From a virus, in IMG/VR virus record IMGVR_UViG_3300043539_002606, positions 19,607 to 83,606 of that record: 64,000 nt of DNA; one strand, given 5' to 3'. A model generated the notes under the pieces. That model had not been told where the DNA came from, made no database searches, and saw nothing but the letters and a program-made list of their open reading frames with translations. A program made the position numbers and the translations under genes. The number at the start of each line of letters is the position of its first letter. Position 1 is the first letter of the stretch. Below, piece after piece: positions 42,145 to 51,117 of the stretch.

Positions 42145-44063
42145 CTATCTTTAGGAAATGTTTTATAATCAACACTACGACTATTACCACCTCTAGCAAT
42201 TTCATCAACAAATACATTGGTTGTTGAAAGAGATTCATTGATCTGCAATAGTGTATTTCTTTTTGCTATGACGTCATTTGAAAAGCTATTAACAATAAAG
42301 TTAAATGTTACATTGCTATCACTATAAAGAGTGTTAAGAGTCATTATGCCAGTTTCAATGTTAAAAGTTCCAACATCTGCATATTTTACTTGCTTATTAT
42401 CTCTGATATAATAGCTATAGATTTTTATAATCTTTTTGTCAGATGTTTGCTCTTCATTAAAATAAAGTTCAAGATCACCTAAAACCCATGGCACATCGCT
42501 AACAATGTTAACAAAAACTTTGCCATCATCGGTCGCACAGCGTGCACCAAAATTCAAAGAAACGTTATTAACTCCAGTATCATTTAACGTAAATGATTGA
42601 CTAAGATAGACACGAACAAGGCTGTTTAATATGGAATTAGAACTATCTTCAATTGCTCTCACAAATTGGCTATGTCTAAAAACACTATTAAATTCATTGA
42701 TGCGATTAACATTATAGCTTGTTATGACATCATCAATTCGCGATGCAATAGCTGATTGAGATAGTGACGTGATATTTGGATTATATTTTACCAAAATATC
42801 CAATACAATATTGCATGTATTAGGATCAATTATTTCTGGAAAAATACTCAATACCTTTTTAGATTGCAAATAGTCAAGTATATCTGCTTTATCAGAATCG
42901 CTAAGAGTTGTGATTACTGACGCATTCTCGACTGTTTGAATCTTATTAGCGCTAATAAAAACTTTACCATAGACTGGAGGCACATTATCTTCTCCACCCC
43001 AAACGCTTAGGCTATTGATATAACCAAATTGGGCTTTAATTAGATTGGTATAGTCATCGCTTGTAACTGCACGATTTTGGGTAGCAAAACTTGATATTGC
43101 ATTATTTTTTAGTGCAGATATACTTTCTTTTTCTTGACCACCGCTTGAACGGCCTAAAACACTTAGCGAACCTATCGTTATATTGCCAATTGTATTTGGA
43201 TTTGAAACAATCAGATTCTGATTAATAAGCGTTCTACAATTATTTGCAACTACACCATTTGTAACAATATATTCAAGTCGAATGATATCGCCTGATTCTA
43301 GTTTTTTTCCAAAGACTCCATCACCAAAACTAATTTCATATTTTCCAAAAATGTTTTCAGTAATGAAATATACAGCAGTTTTATCAGTTACATTTGAACT
43401 GCTATTAAACTGCTGAAATAATAAATTACTCGTGAAACCAGCGGAACCTGATGATTCTACTCGCACCTTTAGTGAAGAAATATCAATGTTCTCGTCAGTT
43501 ATTTCATAGGTTGCGCTTGAATCATATGCAAGAGCTGAATATGATCGTGTTACTAAACTTCCTTCATGAGCAATAACATTGGTTGCGACATAGTTATCTC
43601 CAGTTAGTGTTAATACTACATCTTCAAGTAGAGTAAAATTATAATCGCCTGAATCATTTTGAGCACGCACAGTTGAAGTTGTATTATTAACTACACCTCC
43701 GCTAATTGTTATTTGTTGATCTGGATCAGTAGCATTAGGATTTTTAGGTATGCTAATATTGAATGTTATTTCTGATGAACTACGACTACGCGGTATATAA
43801 CCTAATAGTTTGGCTGCTGATACAACACTGCTTCTTAATTGTGCGCTATCAATGAAACTTTCATTAACTGCCATATGAGCAAGCATCGCATTATAGTGTG
43901 TATTATATGCAAGCACATCGATTATTGTATTAAGATTGCTGCCTTCAAAATCCCAATCCGAAAATCGACCATTTTCATCATTTTTGAAATAGTTAATAAG
44001 ATTGGTTTTGATTTGATCAAAATCAAGAGTTGTAACATCGATCTGTTTGCCTAGATTTGCCAT
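42141..44063 (-). CDS. 6: Baseplate wedge protein gp6
   Basis: The 640-residue protein (T4: 660) shows the baseplate-J-type pattern: IDVTTLDFDQIKTNLINYFK, WDFEGSNLNTIIDVLAYNTH + YNAM, AVNESFIDSAQLRSSVVSAA and LLGYIPRSRSS near the N-terminus, and GRSSGGQEKESISALKNNAI, RAVTSDDYTNLIKAQFGYIN in the middle. All are highly conserved in gp6. It forms the iris-like core of the wedge with gp25 and gp53. Stop and start overlap those of gp25 by one base. Confidence 0.95.
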   Translation of the reverse strand: MANLGKQIDVTTLDFDQIKTNLINYFKNDENGRFSDWDFEGSNLNTIIDVLAYNTHYNAMLAHMAVNESFIDSAQLRSSVVSAAKLLGYIPRSRSSSEITFNISIPKNPNATDPDQQITISGGVVNNTTSTVRAQNDSGDYNFTLLEDVVLTLTGDNYVATNVIAHEGSLVTRSYSALAYDSSATYEITDENIDISSLKVRVESSGSAGFTSNLLFQQFNSSSNVTDKTAVYFITENIFGKYEISFGDGVFGKKLESGDIIRLEYIVTNGVVANNCRTLINQNLIVSNPNTIGNITIGSLSVLGRSSGGQEKESISALKNNAISSFATQNRAVTSDDYTNLIKAQFGYINSLSVWGGEDNVPPVYGKVFISANKIQTVENASVITTLSDSDKADILDYLQSKKVLSIFPEIIDPNTCNIVLDILVKYNPNITSLSQSAIASRIDDVITSYNVNRINEFNSVFRHSQFVRAIEDSSNSILNSLVRVYLSQSFTLNDTGVNNVSLNFGARCATDDGKVFVNIVSDVPWVLGDLELYFNEEQTSDKKIIKIYSYYIRDNKQVKYADVGTFNIETGIMTLNTLYSDSNVTFNFIVNSFSNDVIAKRNTLLQINESLSTTNVFVDEIARGGNSRSVDYKTFPKDR

Positions 44064-44500
44064 TATCGTATTTTGTTAAGTATAAATTTAATTTCTCCAG
44101 TTTGGGAATATTTAGTTTGAAAAAAGATGCTAATGTTATAACTATTGCCATCATAATCTGCAACGGTCTTTACATTAAAGTCTGAAACTCGAGGCTCAAA
44201 GTTTCTAATGCCATTTTCAATTTCAAGCGTAATTTGACGTTGTGTTATAATGTCAATATTTTCAAATAGCAGACTCGTCACACGTGTGCCAAACTCTGGA
44301 TTAAATGGTCGCGTACCGACTTCGGTCAAAACAATGTTTTTAACACTATTTTTAATAGCATCAATATCACTTGCTACCATAACATCACCTGTTGCTGGAT
44401 GTATAAAACGAGTGTGAACATCACGATATATGTCAGCCGCAGCAATAACTGGTCGATATTGTTCTGTGTTATAATCGTTAAGATTAAGAGCTCTACTCAT
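44063..44500 (-). CDS. 25: Baseplate wedge protein gp25
   Basis: The protein (145 aa from the ATG at 44500; T4: 132) is a gpW/gp25-family protein with the signature ILTEVGTRPFNPEFGTRVTS (VLTEVGTRPF here) and LFENIDIITQRQITLEIENG followed by RNFEPRVSDFNV. It is sheath-initiator-like and similar to the EPR motif family (E in FEPRV). A TTG codon three bases further upstream is in frame, but the late promoter at 44507-44514 favours ATG at 44500. Confidence 0.95.
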   Translation of the reverse strand: MSRALNLNDYNTEQYRPVIAAADIYRDVHTRFIHPATGDVMVASDIDAIKNSVKNIVLTEVGTRPFNPEFGTRVTSLLFENIDIITQRQITLEIENGIRNFEPRVSDFNVKTVADYDGNSYNISIFFQTKYSQTGEIKFILNKIR

Positions 44501-44506
44501 CAAATC

Positions 44507-44514
44507 TATTTATA
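44507..44514 (-). promoter_or_regulatory. Late promoter (TATAAATA) of gp25-gp6
   Basis: Perfect TATAAATA ending six bases before the gp25 ATG. It would give an almost leaderless message for the wedge operon. Confidence 0.8.
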
Positions 44515-44533
44515 CACAATCTTGGGAACTATT

Positions 44534-46075
44534 TTATGCGAATAGCTCCTGAGCCTTTAGATACTTCTTACTAGTCTTTGTGCCAAGTTCAACCATATAA
44601 ATTTGAACTTGAGAAGTATTTGAATTTTTATATTTTGAAGCATCTTCTGGTTTTTCAATATAAACATCAAGTCTATCCCATGTTTTTTGACTAACTGGAC
44701 CATAATCTACAATCGTAACAATGCCTGTTGGATTTAATCCTGCTGGATCATATATCGAACCATCATTATTTTTTAATTGTAGTTTTGTTCCACCTGGCCA
44801 ACGAGCCGATGCACATGAATATCCACTAATTAATTTTCCAAAAGCGCCATTTGATGTATCGGAAAGCTTTAATGTTCCAGGCTTATATCCCTGTCGCTCT
44901 AGACTAGCTAAACCTGCACTAATACGTGAAGGACTATATTTTGCAATAAGATCTGGTCGTTTTTCTCTTTCGCTTGGTGCTAGATCAAGGAATGTTGTAA
45001 AATCCCAACTAGGATCACCATAGATTGTAATGCCAGATGAAACGCGTTGACCATATTGTGTATTATTCTTTTGAATAGTCCAATCACGCAACGTCTTATG
45101 TTCAGTTTCAGCAATTGTTATAGATTCTTGAGCTTTTTGTTTATAAAACTCACGAGTCTCTGGAGACCATTCATAGCTATATTCAGCTATTTTTCGATCA
45201 ATTTCACCTTGGAAAAGTGCACGTAATTTACCAACCTCGTCATCTGTTGCAGTGCCATAGCGATTAACAACTGCACGTGAAAAATTCTGCAAAGGATTTA
45301 ATGCCGCATTTACTGCTGGTATAGTTTGAGGCATATTTGCAGCTAATCTATTTGGCACAAAATCAATTACATTTGTTATTTCATAGCCGATGCGAGATAT
45401 GACATCTTCGTATTTTTGTTTCTTTTCAATTGATGCACTATCAACTTCAACAATAGTACCAAAGTCGGGCAAAGCTTCAGGCTTCATATTTTTAACGCCG
45501 CTCGGCATGGGACCTCCTCCAAGACCCATCATAGTGCATATATTTAGATTATCGATATTAGCCAAAATCTCATTAAGATTGCTAATTGTGCTGCCATATT
45601 TTTCTTGTATCTGACGGAATATTTCACTGCGTTCCAATATGCCTGCTTCTTTTGCAAGTATGAGAAGTTCTAAAAATGATTTATCAAGCAGCGCTTGTGC
45701 AAAGGCAATATAACCATTGACTGTATTAATCAAGCTTATGACAGATGATACAGTCGCAAGTGCTGTGGCTACATTGCTATTTGCTAATAACAATGACGTC
45801 AATTTTTTTGTTAACCGATCAATAATGATATCATCAATATTCTTAATGCAATCTGACAATCGTGTAACAGCACTAAAATTTAGACTTTCACCACCTAGCA
45901 CTTGGCTAACATCAGCTTGAATTTTACCAATGCGTATAAGATCAGCGCTATCAATTGCGCTGCTAATATCTGCTTGACTAAGCAATCGATTTGCAGTTAG
46001 TTCATCAATTGGATTATTTGATTGCAATGAACCCAATGCTTGTTGTATTTTCGCTAGATCTTCTATATTTGACAT
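44534..46075 (-). CDS. Baseplate hub-region protein with C-terminal double-psi-barrel-like domain
   Basis: The 513-residue protein is helical for the first 350 residues (many Leu/Ile heptads, for example DKSFLELLILAKEAGILERS). The C-terminal 120 residues, GYSCASARWPGGTKLQLKNN, TGIVTIVDYGPVSQKTWDRL and DVYIEKPEDASKYK, resemble a 3D/RlpA-type double-psi beta barrel ('GT-l-l-n-dG ... v-V-D-GP ... R-DvY'). Such domains cut or bind peptidoglycan. The catalytic Asp would be in VDYGP. It lies between gp25 and the gp5 needle gene, so a cell-wall role during injection is plausible but unproven. Confidence 0.6.
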   Translation of the reverse strand: MSNIEDLAKIQQALGSLQSNNPIDELTANRLLSQADISSAIDSADLIRIGKIQADVSQVLGGESLNFSAVTRLSDCIKNIDDIIIDRLTKKLTSLLLANSNVATALATVSSVISLINTVNGYIAFAQALLDKSFLELLILAKEAGILERSEIFRQIQEKYGSTISNLNEILANIDNLNICTMMGLGGGPMPSGVKNMKPEALPDFGTIVEVDSASIEKKQKYEDVISRIGYEITNVIDFVPNRLAANMPQTIPAVNAALNPLQNFSRAVVNRYGTATDDEVGKLRALFQGEIDRKIAEYSYEWSPETREFYKQKAQESITIAETEHKTLRDWTIQKNNTQYGQRVSSGITIYGDPSWDFTTFLDLAPSEREKRPDLIAKYSPSRISAGLASLERQGYKPGTLKLSDTSNGAFGKLISGYSCASARWPGGTKLQLKNNDGSIYDPAGLNPTGIVTIVDYGPVSQKTWDRLDVYIEKPEDASKYKNSNTSQVQIYMVELGTKTSKKYLKAQELFA

Positions 46076-46084
46076 AACTTAAGT

Positions 46085-46903
46085 TTATGGTATAGGTGTG
46101 CTAGTAGGAGAACCTGGTGTAGCACTAATATGTTTATGAGTGATAAGAGAAATTAGACCAGCTACAAAATTTTCTCCACTAACTACACCAGTTGTTGTTA
46201 TAACTGGTGAATCAATTGTTGTAATTGGGCTGGTATTATTAATAAACCCAACACTTTGTAAATTTATACTATTTGATCCTGCCAGATTTAAGAGTGTGCC
46301 ACTGATTGTTGTAGAAATGCCTGATGCCATACTAATAATTCCTGCAGCACCACATACAAAATTATTTCCTAAGAAGCTTGTTGTTTGTGCATTAACAGTA
46401 AAATCTTGTGCTACACGACAATCATAGGCTCCGCCGCAACGAGTCACCATATCACCAACGCTGTGATTTTGTAATTGACTGCCGCTGTTATGAATAATAT
46501 CTCCATTTGTTGTTTCAGTAACATATGCGCCATCGCATTTTTGGACAATATTGCCTTTAACACTTACGTTCATATCCTTTAATACTGTTAGGTTATAGTT
46601 ACCACCAACAGTAGTATTGCAATCTCCATTTACAACAATATTAACTGCTCCAGTTACAGTGACACTGTCATTTCCAATAACCATTTTATAGTTATCGCCA
46701 TATACAACAATATCACAACTATCATTTGTCCAAATTTCACGAGTGCCATTAGGATGACAACGTACTCTGCGTTCTGCCCCAAGTGTATCATCAAGTTCAT
46801 CAATGTGTCCACCAATTGTTTGTGAAATTTTTACTAAACCATCAATCGAACTATTCGAATAGGTCGGCGCTGAAAAATTTTGATTCGAAATCTTATTATT
46901 CAT
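46085..46903 (-). CDS. 5: Baseplate hub needle, gp5 C-terminal beta-helix (separate gene)
   Basis: The 272-residue protein is the trimeric beta-helix of the T4 gp5 cell-puncturing needle, encoded alone. Short repeats such as CDIVVYGDNYKMVIGNDSVT, VTGAVNIVVNGDCNTTVGGN and YNLTVLKDMNVSVKGNIVQK have the 'V-x-G-x-x-x-x' octapeptide rhythm of VgrG/gp5 spikes. An N-terminal segment before it (GGHIDELDDTLGAERRVRCH + PNGTREIW) corresponds to the family's linker 'G---eiDdt-g-eRi---h-sGt--ei'. The end, LITHKHISATPGSPTSTPIP, fits the tip. The OB domain and the wall-cutting domain are in the next gene upstream. Confidence 0.85.
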   Translation of the reverse strand: MNNKISNQNFSAPTYSNSSIDGLVKISQTIGGHIDELDDTLGAERRVRCHPNGTREIWTNDSCDIVVYGDNYKMVIGNDSVTVTGAVNIVVNGDCNTTVGGNYNLTVLKDMNVSVKGNIVQKCDGAYVTETTNGDIIHNSGSQLQNHSVGDMVTRCGGAYDCRVAQDFTVNAQTTSFLGNNFVCGAAGIISMASGISTTISGTLLNLAGSNSINLQSVGFINNTSPITTIDSPVITTTGVVSGENFVAGLISLITHKHISATPGSPTSTPIP

Positions 46904-46913
46904 ATTCTATATA

Positions 46914-47882
46914 TTAGCTAACAACGCGAACCATAAATTTTACACCGGATAATTGGCGATTGCTTTGCAAAGCAATTTTTCCACCTGCCGTATTACCGTC
47001 AATCGTTTGAAACGTACTTTCACCTGGAGTAGATTTAGTTACAATACCAACGTGACTCCAACTAAAGACTACAATATCTCCAGGTTTTACATCGCGTGGA
47101 TTATATTCAAGCGCGACACGACTGCTTACATTACTCTGTCTTGCCCAATTATCAAATCCAAATGCATCTGCATTTTTTGGTCGAGAATTTTCATCAAATA
47201 AACCAGATTGTTGTATGCACCAACAAACAAATGCTGCACACCACGGCTCGCGGCTTGCAGCACCTGTTGGATAATTCGTTGCTTTAAAATATTCAGAGAT
47301 TGCTCCTGGATTTGTTGCATATGTCACGTTTCTGCTAAGTTGACTAAAAGCAGGTTGTATGATACGATTAGCAATTGTTTGATTATAAGAGTTTCCAGGC
47401 AATGTTTGATTAAACTCTTTTAATAGACCGCTGCCGTGAGCTGCAGTAAATGGTATATAACCTCCGCCAGCACTAACTCCTATACTATTTGATCCAACGT
47501 TTATTGGACCAGCATAGCTATTTGCTGGTGGCATAGAATTGCTATAGCCAGTTTGGTTAAAAATTGGGTTATATGCAGCATTTTTAGTTTGATTCCATTC
47601 GCCTTCATAGACTCCGATTACAACAGCATCTTGCATATCAGCGCTATCTCTAAAAAAACCAAATGCGCATCTGCCTATTAAACTAGAAATACTACTAGAA
47701 TTTGTTAGCAATACTGTAACAGGCAACAATAGAGTTGCCCATGGCAAATCAGACGTAAGAATCTCGGCTGATCCATTTGAATCTACTTCAAAACTGTGTA
47801 AACCAAACATACGCACTCGCACGCGTTTATTTGTCGTATCACAATCTTCAATTATACCTGTAAACCAATTATCTATTTTCAT
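46914..47882 (-). CDS. gp5 OB domain fused to CHAP-like peptidoglycan hydrolase
   Basis: From the ATG at 47882 the protein has 322 residues. Residues 1-110 are a gp5-type OB fold (NWFTGIIEDCDTTNKRVRVR + MFGLHS, DLPWATLLLPVT, GCAFGFFRDSADMQDAVVIG + VYEG). After a Gly/Asn-rich linker the C-terminus is a CHAP/NlpC-P60-type cysteine peptidase: REPWCAAFVCWCIQQSGLFD (Cys nucleophile), KPGDIVVFSWSHVGIVTKS (His), TIDGNTAGG. T4 gp5 has a lysozyme here. ATG 47882 follows the gp27 stop and an AAAGG box. The upstream in-frame ATG at 47906 would overlap gp27. It cuts the cell wall at infection and perhaps also at lysis. Confidence 0.85.
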   Translation of the reverse strand: MKIDNWFTGIIEDCDTTNKRVRVRMFGLHSFEVDSNGSAEILTSDLPWATLLLPVTVLLTNSSSISSLIGRCAFGFFRDSADMQDAVVIGVYEGEWNQTKNAAYNPIFNQTGYSNSMPPANSYAGPINVGSNSIGVSAGGGYIPFTAAHGSGLLKEFNQTLPGNSYNQTIANRIIQPAFSQLSRNVTYATNPGAISEYFKATNYPTGAASREPWCAAFVCWCIQQSGLFDENSRPKNADAFGFDNWARQSNVSSRVALEYNPRDVKPGDIVVFSWSHVGIVTKSTPGESTFQTIDGNTAGGKIALQSNRQLSGVKFMVRVVS

Positions 47883-47883
47883 T

Positions 47884-49335
47884 TTATACCTTTGGTAATT
47901 GCACAAGTTTTAAGCGGTTAATATATCGACCATCTACAAAACTATGAACACTAGCAATAATTATATAGAGACTATTTCTAGTAGAGCTCTCAGAATCTTC
48001 ATCAACTATAAGATCTATTATTTTTCCGGGATTTAGATTAATATCACCATAAACAACAATCTCACTCTGTTCGTTTGCTATTTTTGCTGTAAAAAATCGA
48101 ACTGCACGACTATGCCAATTTTTAATTTGAACAGTATCATTTAGTCCATTTGGTCCATCATATAGCGGCAAAGGTCTATTCGAAATTATTGCGGGCTGAG
48201 ATATCGATATATCATCAGCACTTAATTTCAAAGTCTTAATATAATCTTCTCTTAATTTTTTATTTCGATCAAAGCTTTCTGAATATTCAACCTCATTTGG
48301 TGTTTGTCCTAGTGTATCTTTAAGAGCAGGAACATATGGATCAATTTTTTTATCGTCATAGTCAAAATAACCAGTATAGTTAATTGTCTTAACTATCGTA
48401 TCATATTCACCCTGTAAAAACTTATTTAATTCGTTTTTTGTTACACCTGCGGTGAATTCCAATATTCTTTGTTTTTCAGATTCATAGCGTTTATCATCAT
48501 TCGTATAACTGCCATTATCGTTATTATACTTTTTTACAAACTTTCTATAAACACTATTATGTTTTTTGTCAATAAGCCAATTCCAACTTCTAGCCATTAT
48601 CTTTCTAATGGGTGAATCAGGCAATTTAGCTAAATCACTAAATATTCCATATATGAAAAATGGAGATTTATCTCCATCAAAGGACTTTGTTCGTAACCAT
48701 TCTATGGCTTGAAGTGGAGTGCAATATGGTATAACACCTCTTATTTTACTATCGCAGTTTGTTCTTGAATGTGTAGTAGAATAATCAAATTCTTTATCGT
48801 TTAATTTCAGATATTTTTTAAAAATCAAATCGACGTGTTCAATGGTATTTTTATTTCTTTTAGATACATTATGTGGTTGACCAACCGCAAATGATATTTG
48901 TTGTAAACGACTAAGCACAGCAAAGTCATCAACAGCAGTAATAACAAAAACTCCAGTATACACACCCTCGCTATCTAATTCAAAATCTCCATATTCACGA
49001 ACACTTAGTTGAAATTTTATAGTTTGATTTCCTTTAGAATCAATAAATTTTACACTTATCTCCAGAACCTCATGTCCTTGAAAAACATCTGGATTGCTTT
49101 TGAAAATTTTATTGTCTGCATTTGCAGTATCGCTGACTGTTAATTTAGCTACCATTACTGGAGAAAATAATTCTTCAGTAAATGATATATCCGTAATTAG
49201 TTCAGTAATGTTTAAGTCATTAGCAAGATCATCACGTCTTATAACTACGTTTTGTAGTTCATATGTGCCTGGTACAAGAGGTTTACCTTCGGCGTTAAGA
49301 ACCTTTGGACTATTTTTGGTATATTTCTCAGCCAT
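47884..49335 (-). CDS. 27: Baseplate hub protein gp27-like
   Basis: The 483-residue protein follows the gp27/gpD plan: ITELITDISFTEELFSPVMV (first barrel strand), AVLSRLQQISFAVGQPHNVS, VIPYCTPLQAIEWLRTKSFD and FFIYGIFSDL, and in the C-terminal barrel SEIVVYGDINLNPGKIIDLI and GRYINRLKLVQLPKV. It forms the hub ring holding the needle encoded just downstream. T4 gp27 is 391 aa. The long charged insert (about 255-370) is extra. It overlaps gp53 by eight bases. Confidence 0.85.
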   Translation of the reverse strand: MAEKYTKNSPKVLNAEGKPLVPGTYELQNVVIRRDDLANDLNITELITDISFTEELFSPVMVAKLTVSDTANADNKIFKSNPDVFQGHEVLEISVKFIDSKGNQTIKFQLSVREYGDFELDSEGVYTGVFVITAVDDFAVLSRLQQISFAVGQPHNVSKRNKNTIEHVDLIFKKYLKLNDKEFDYSTTHSRTNCDSKIRGVIPYCTPLQAIEWLRTKSFDGDKSPFFIYGIFSDLAKLPDSPIRKIMARSWNWLIDKKHNSVYRKFVKKYNNDNGSYTNDDKRYESEKQRILEFTAGVTKNELNKFLQGEYDTIVKTINYTGYFDYDDKKIDPYVPALKDTLGQTPNEVEYSESFDRNKKLREDYIKTLKLSADDISISQPAIISNRPLPLYDGPNGLNDTVQIKNWHSRAVRFFTAKIANEQSEIVVYGDINLNPGKIIDLIVDEDSESSTRNSLYIIIASVHSFVDGRYINRLKLVQLPKV

Positions 49336-50104
49336 CGTTTAGTATCTGAAAATATTGTTGTGAAACTCTTTCTGCATCTGAACTGTTCAAAACACGAATG
49401 AATTTTTTATTCTCATTTCTATCTATCTCATATTGTTCAAAACTGGTTGCAGTTTGTATATCATCGCCATTTATTAGTGCATCACGATATGATTTGAAAT
49501 TATAGGAATAAGCCGCATTTTTCATGAGATAGCGACAATTATCTGGATTGACCGCTAATTCTATTAACTGTCCAATCTGAGCTCCACTTTCATCAGATAA
49601 TTTAACATAGATCATTTCAAGACCACTCATCCACTCAGTGTCATTTTGTTTCTGACTAATGATAAATGCTCTGCGCGAGTAATCAAATTGGTGCAATACA
49701 ATATCCAATGCGGCGCCAGCTTCCTCTAGATAAAACGTCACATTTGCTGCACTATTGAAATCAATATCATAAACATCTTCATTGGCAAGAGCAAGAAAAC
49801 TATATGAGCCATATTTACTTTCAACTAATCGCTCAAGTTCAATATCACTGCATGGCCAACCCTTTTTCAAATCAGGATTTAGCAGATATAGGATCCAATG
49901 TTTCGTTGAGTCACCATATAGCTTATATGCCAGATTATCTGGTGTTTCACCGTCTCCAATATAATATTTGTCATAGCGCACAACATCTCCAATGTCTTTG
50001 AACTGTATGCTACGCGTAATATCAGTTATAGCTCTTTCTGATTTGAAATCTTTAGTTTCAAAATTATAAATTGCTCCAGTAAAATTTCTAAAAAAACCTT
50101 TCAT
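49328..50104 (-). CDS. 53: Baseplate wedge protein gp53
   Basis: The 258-residue protein has the LysM-like N-terminal half of gp53: IQFKDIGDVVRYDKYYIGDG, ETPDNLAYKLYGDSTKHWIL, YLLNPDLKKGWPCSDIELER, with the typical 'W-i-l-l-N' and 'WP-s-s-e-l' elements, and a C-terminal beta region. T4 gp53 is 196 aa. It locks wedges to gp25/gp6. It follows gp48 by two bases. Confidence 0.9.
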   Translation of the reverse strand: MKGFFRNFTGAIYNFETKDFKSERAITDITRSIQFKDIGDVVRYDKYYIGDGETPDNLAYKLYGDSTKHWILYLLNPDLKKGWPCSDIELERLVESKYGSYSFLALANEDVYDIDFNSAANVTFYLEEAGAALDIVLHQFDYSRRAFIISQKQNDTEWMSGLEMIYVKLSDESGAQIGQLIELAVNPDNCRYLMKNAAYSYNFKSYRDALINGDDIQTATSFEQYEIDRNENKKFIRVLNSSDAERVSQQYFQILNDG

Positions 50105-50106
50105 AT

Positions 50107-51096
50107 TTAATCAGTTATTAATAGTTTAGCGATTTCGTTTGCATGCAATGCTTTTGTTTCTTTAAATGTTAAACTAATATCGGTTTCAAGGGGTGAATTA
50201 TCATGGAAATATGAATTGTTTGATGAATTATAGTTTACATCACAGCCTTGTAAATAGCATTCATAAAATGATGAAAGAGGTTTTAGCACTGTTCCGTCAT
50301 TAGTTTGTGTTGCTGATAGAATAGTTAATTTCCATTTTGGTGGATATTTTAAAAGAAAGCCTTCAACTTCACCATAAACAGCAATTTGAAATAAGCGTGC
50401 GATTTGTTTTATAGTTTCAGCTTCTTGTTGTGACGATGGTATTAGTTTATATTCAAATGAATATTCACGAGTATTTGTACCATCAAATGATGTCACGATA
50501 TATGGGTTAAAACGTGCACGAGCAGCAATTCCAACAGCAGCTTTCATGCCTTCATCTTGAATAGCCCCAGAAACTGCAGCCAAAATTCCAGATTTAATAT
50601 CAGTGCCAGTCGCTCTTTGCCAGGCAGAGCCGGCTTGACCAAGTAAACCTCCAATTGCTTCTTCAGTATTTTTACTATTTTTCAAAGTATTAAGGCCGCT
50701 TAGCGTTTCATTTCCCATTATTCCGAGCTCTGAATCATTATACGTAGAAGAGTTGCTATATGATAAACCTTCGGGTGCCGGCAAATATACGCATGTTCCA
50801 GCTTCAATAATACTATGTGCTTGCAAGCATCTAAGTTCAAGCATTGGTCTATTTAAACCTATTAGCTCTGATGGAAACACTAGTCCATTTTTAGATTTTC
50901 CTAAACTGCCTTTATAACGTTTTTTAAAATCATCTAAAGAGCTTTCTTTGTTTCTGCCTTTATTAAATTCAGAACTAACATCAACATTTTTTGCTGAATT
51001 CAATACATCAGTTGCAGTAGCTAAAGAATCCTTAGCTGCATCCAATGCTGGTGTTGCATTTGGCATTGGGGGAATAGTAAAATTCGGAAACGGCAT
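50107..51096 (-). CDS. 48: Baseplate tail-tube cap gp48
   Basis: The protein (329 aa from ATG 51096; T4: 364) has ELRCLQAHSIIEAGTCVYLP, AVGIAARARFNPYIVTSFDG + TNTREYSFEYKLIPSSQQEA, FLLKYPPKWKLTI and the C-terminal TDISLTFKETKALHANEI, the standard gp48/tube-initiation pattern. An ATG at 51153 is in frame but lies beyond the late promoter at 51102-51109, which is exactly five bases before ATG 51096. That fixes the start and predicts a leaderless mRNA. Confidence 0.92.
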   Translation of the reverse strand: MPFPNFTIPPMPNATPALDAAKDSLATATDVLNSAKNVDVSSEFNKGRNKESSLDDFKKRYKGSLGKSKNGLVFPSELIGLNRPMLELRCLQAHSIIEAGTCVYLPAPEGLSYSNSSTYNDSELGIMGNETLSGLNTLKNSKNTEEAIGGLLGQAGSAWQRATGTDIKSGILAAVSGAIQDEGMKAAVGIAARARFNPYIVTSFDGTNTREYSFEYKLIPSSQQEAETIKQIARLFQIAVYGEVEGFLLKYPPKWKLTILSATQTNDGTVLKPLSSFYECYLQGCDVNYNSSNNSYFHDNSPLETDISLTFKETKALHANEIAKLLITD

Positions 51097-51101
51097 AATT
51101 C

Positions 51102-51113
51102 TATTTATAGATA
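51102..51113. promoter_or_regulatory. Overlapping divergent late promoters between gp48 and gp4
   Basis: In a gap of only 21 bases, minus-strand TATAAATA (51109-51102) is five bases before the gp48 ATG, and plus-strand TATAGATA (51106-51113) is four bases before the gp4 ATG. The two boxes share four bases. Both transcripts would start at their ATG. Confidence 0.65.
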
Positions 51114-51117
51114 GGGC

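Noticed and set aside
46904-46913. Possible frameshift joining the two halves of gp5
   Set aside because: The needle gene has its own ATG and a complete N-terminal linker, and the CHAP-like domain ends naturally. Two separate genes explain the sequence better than a disrupted one.
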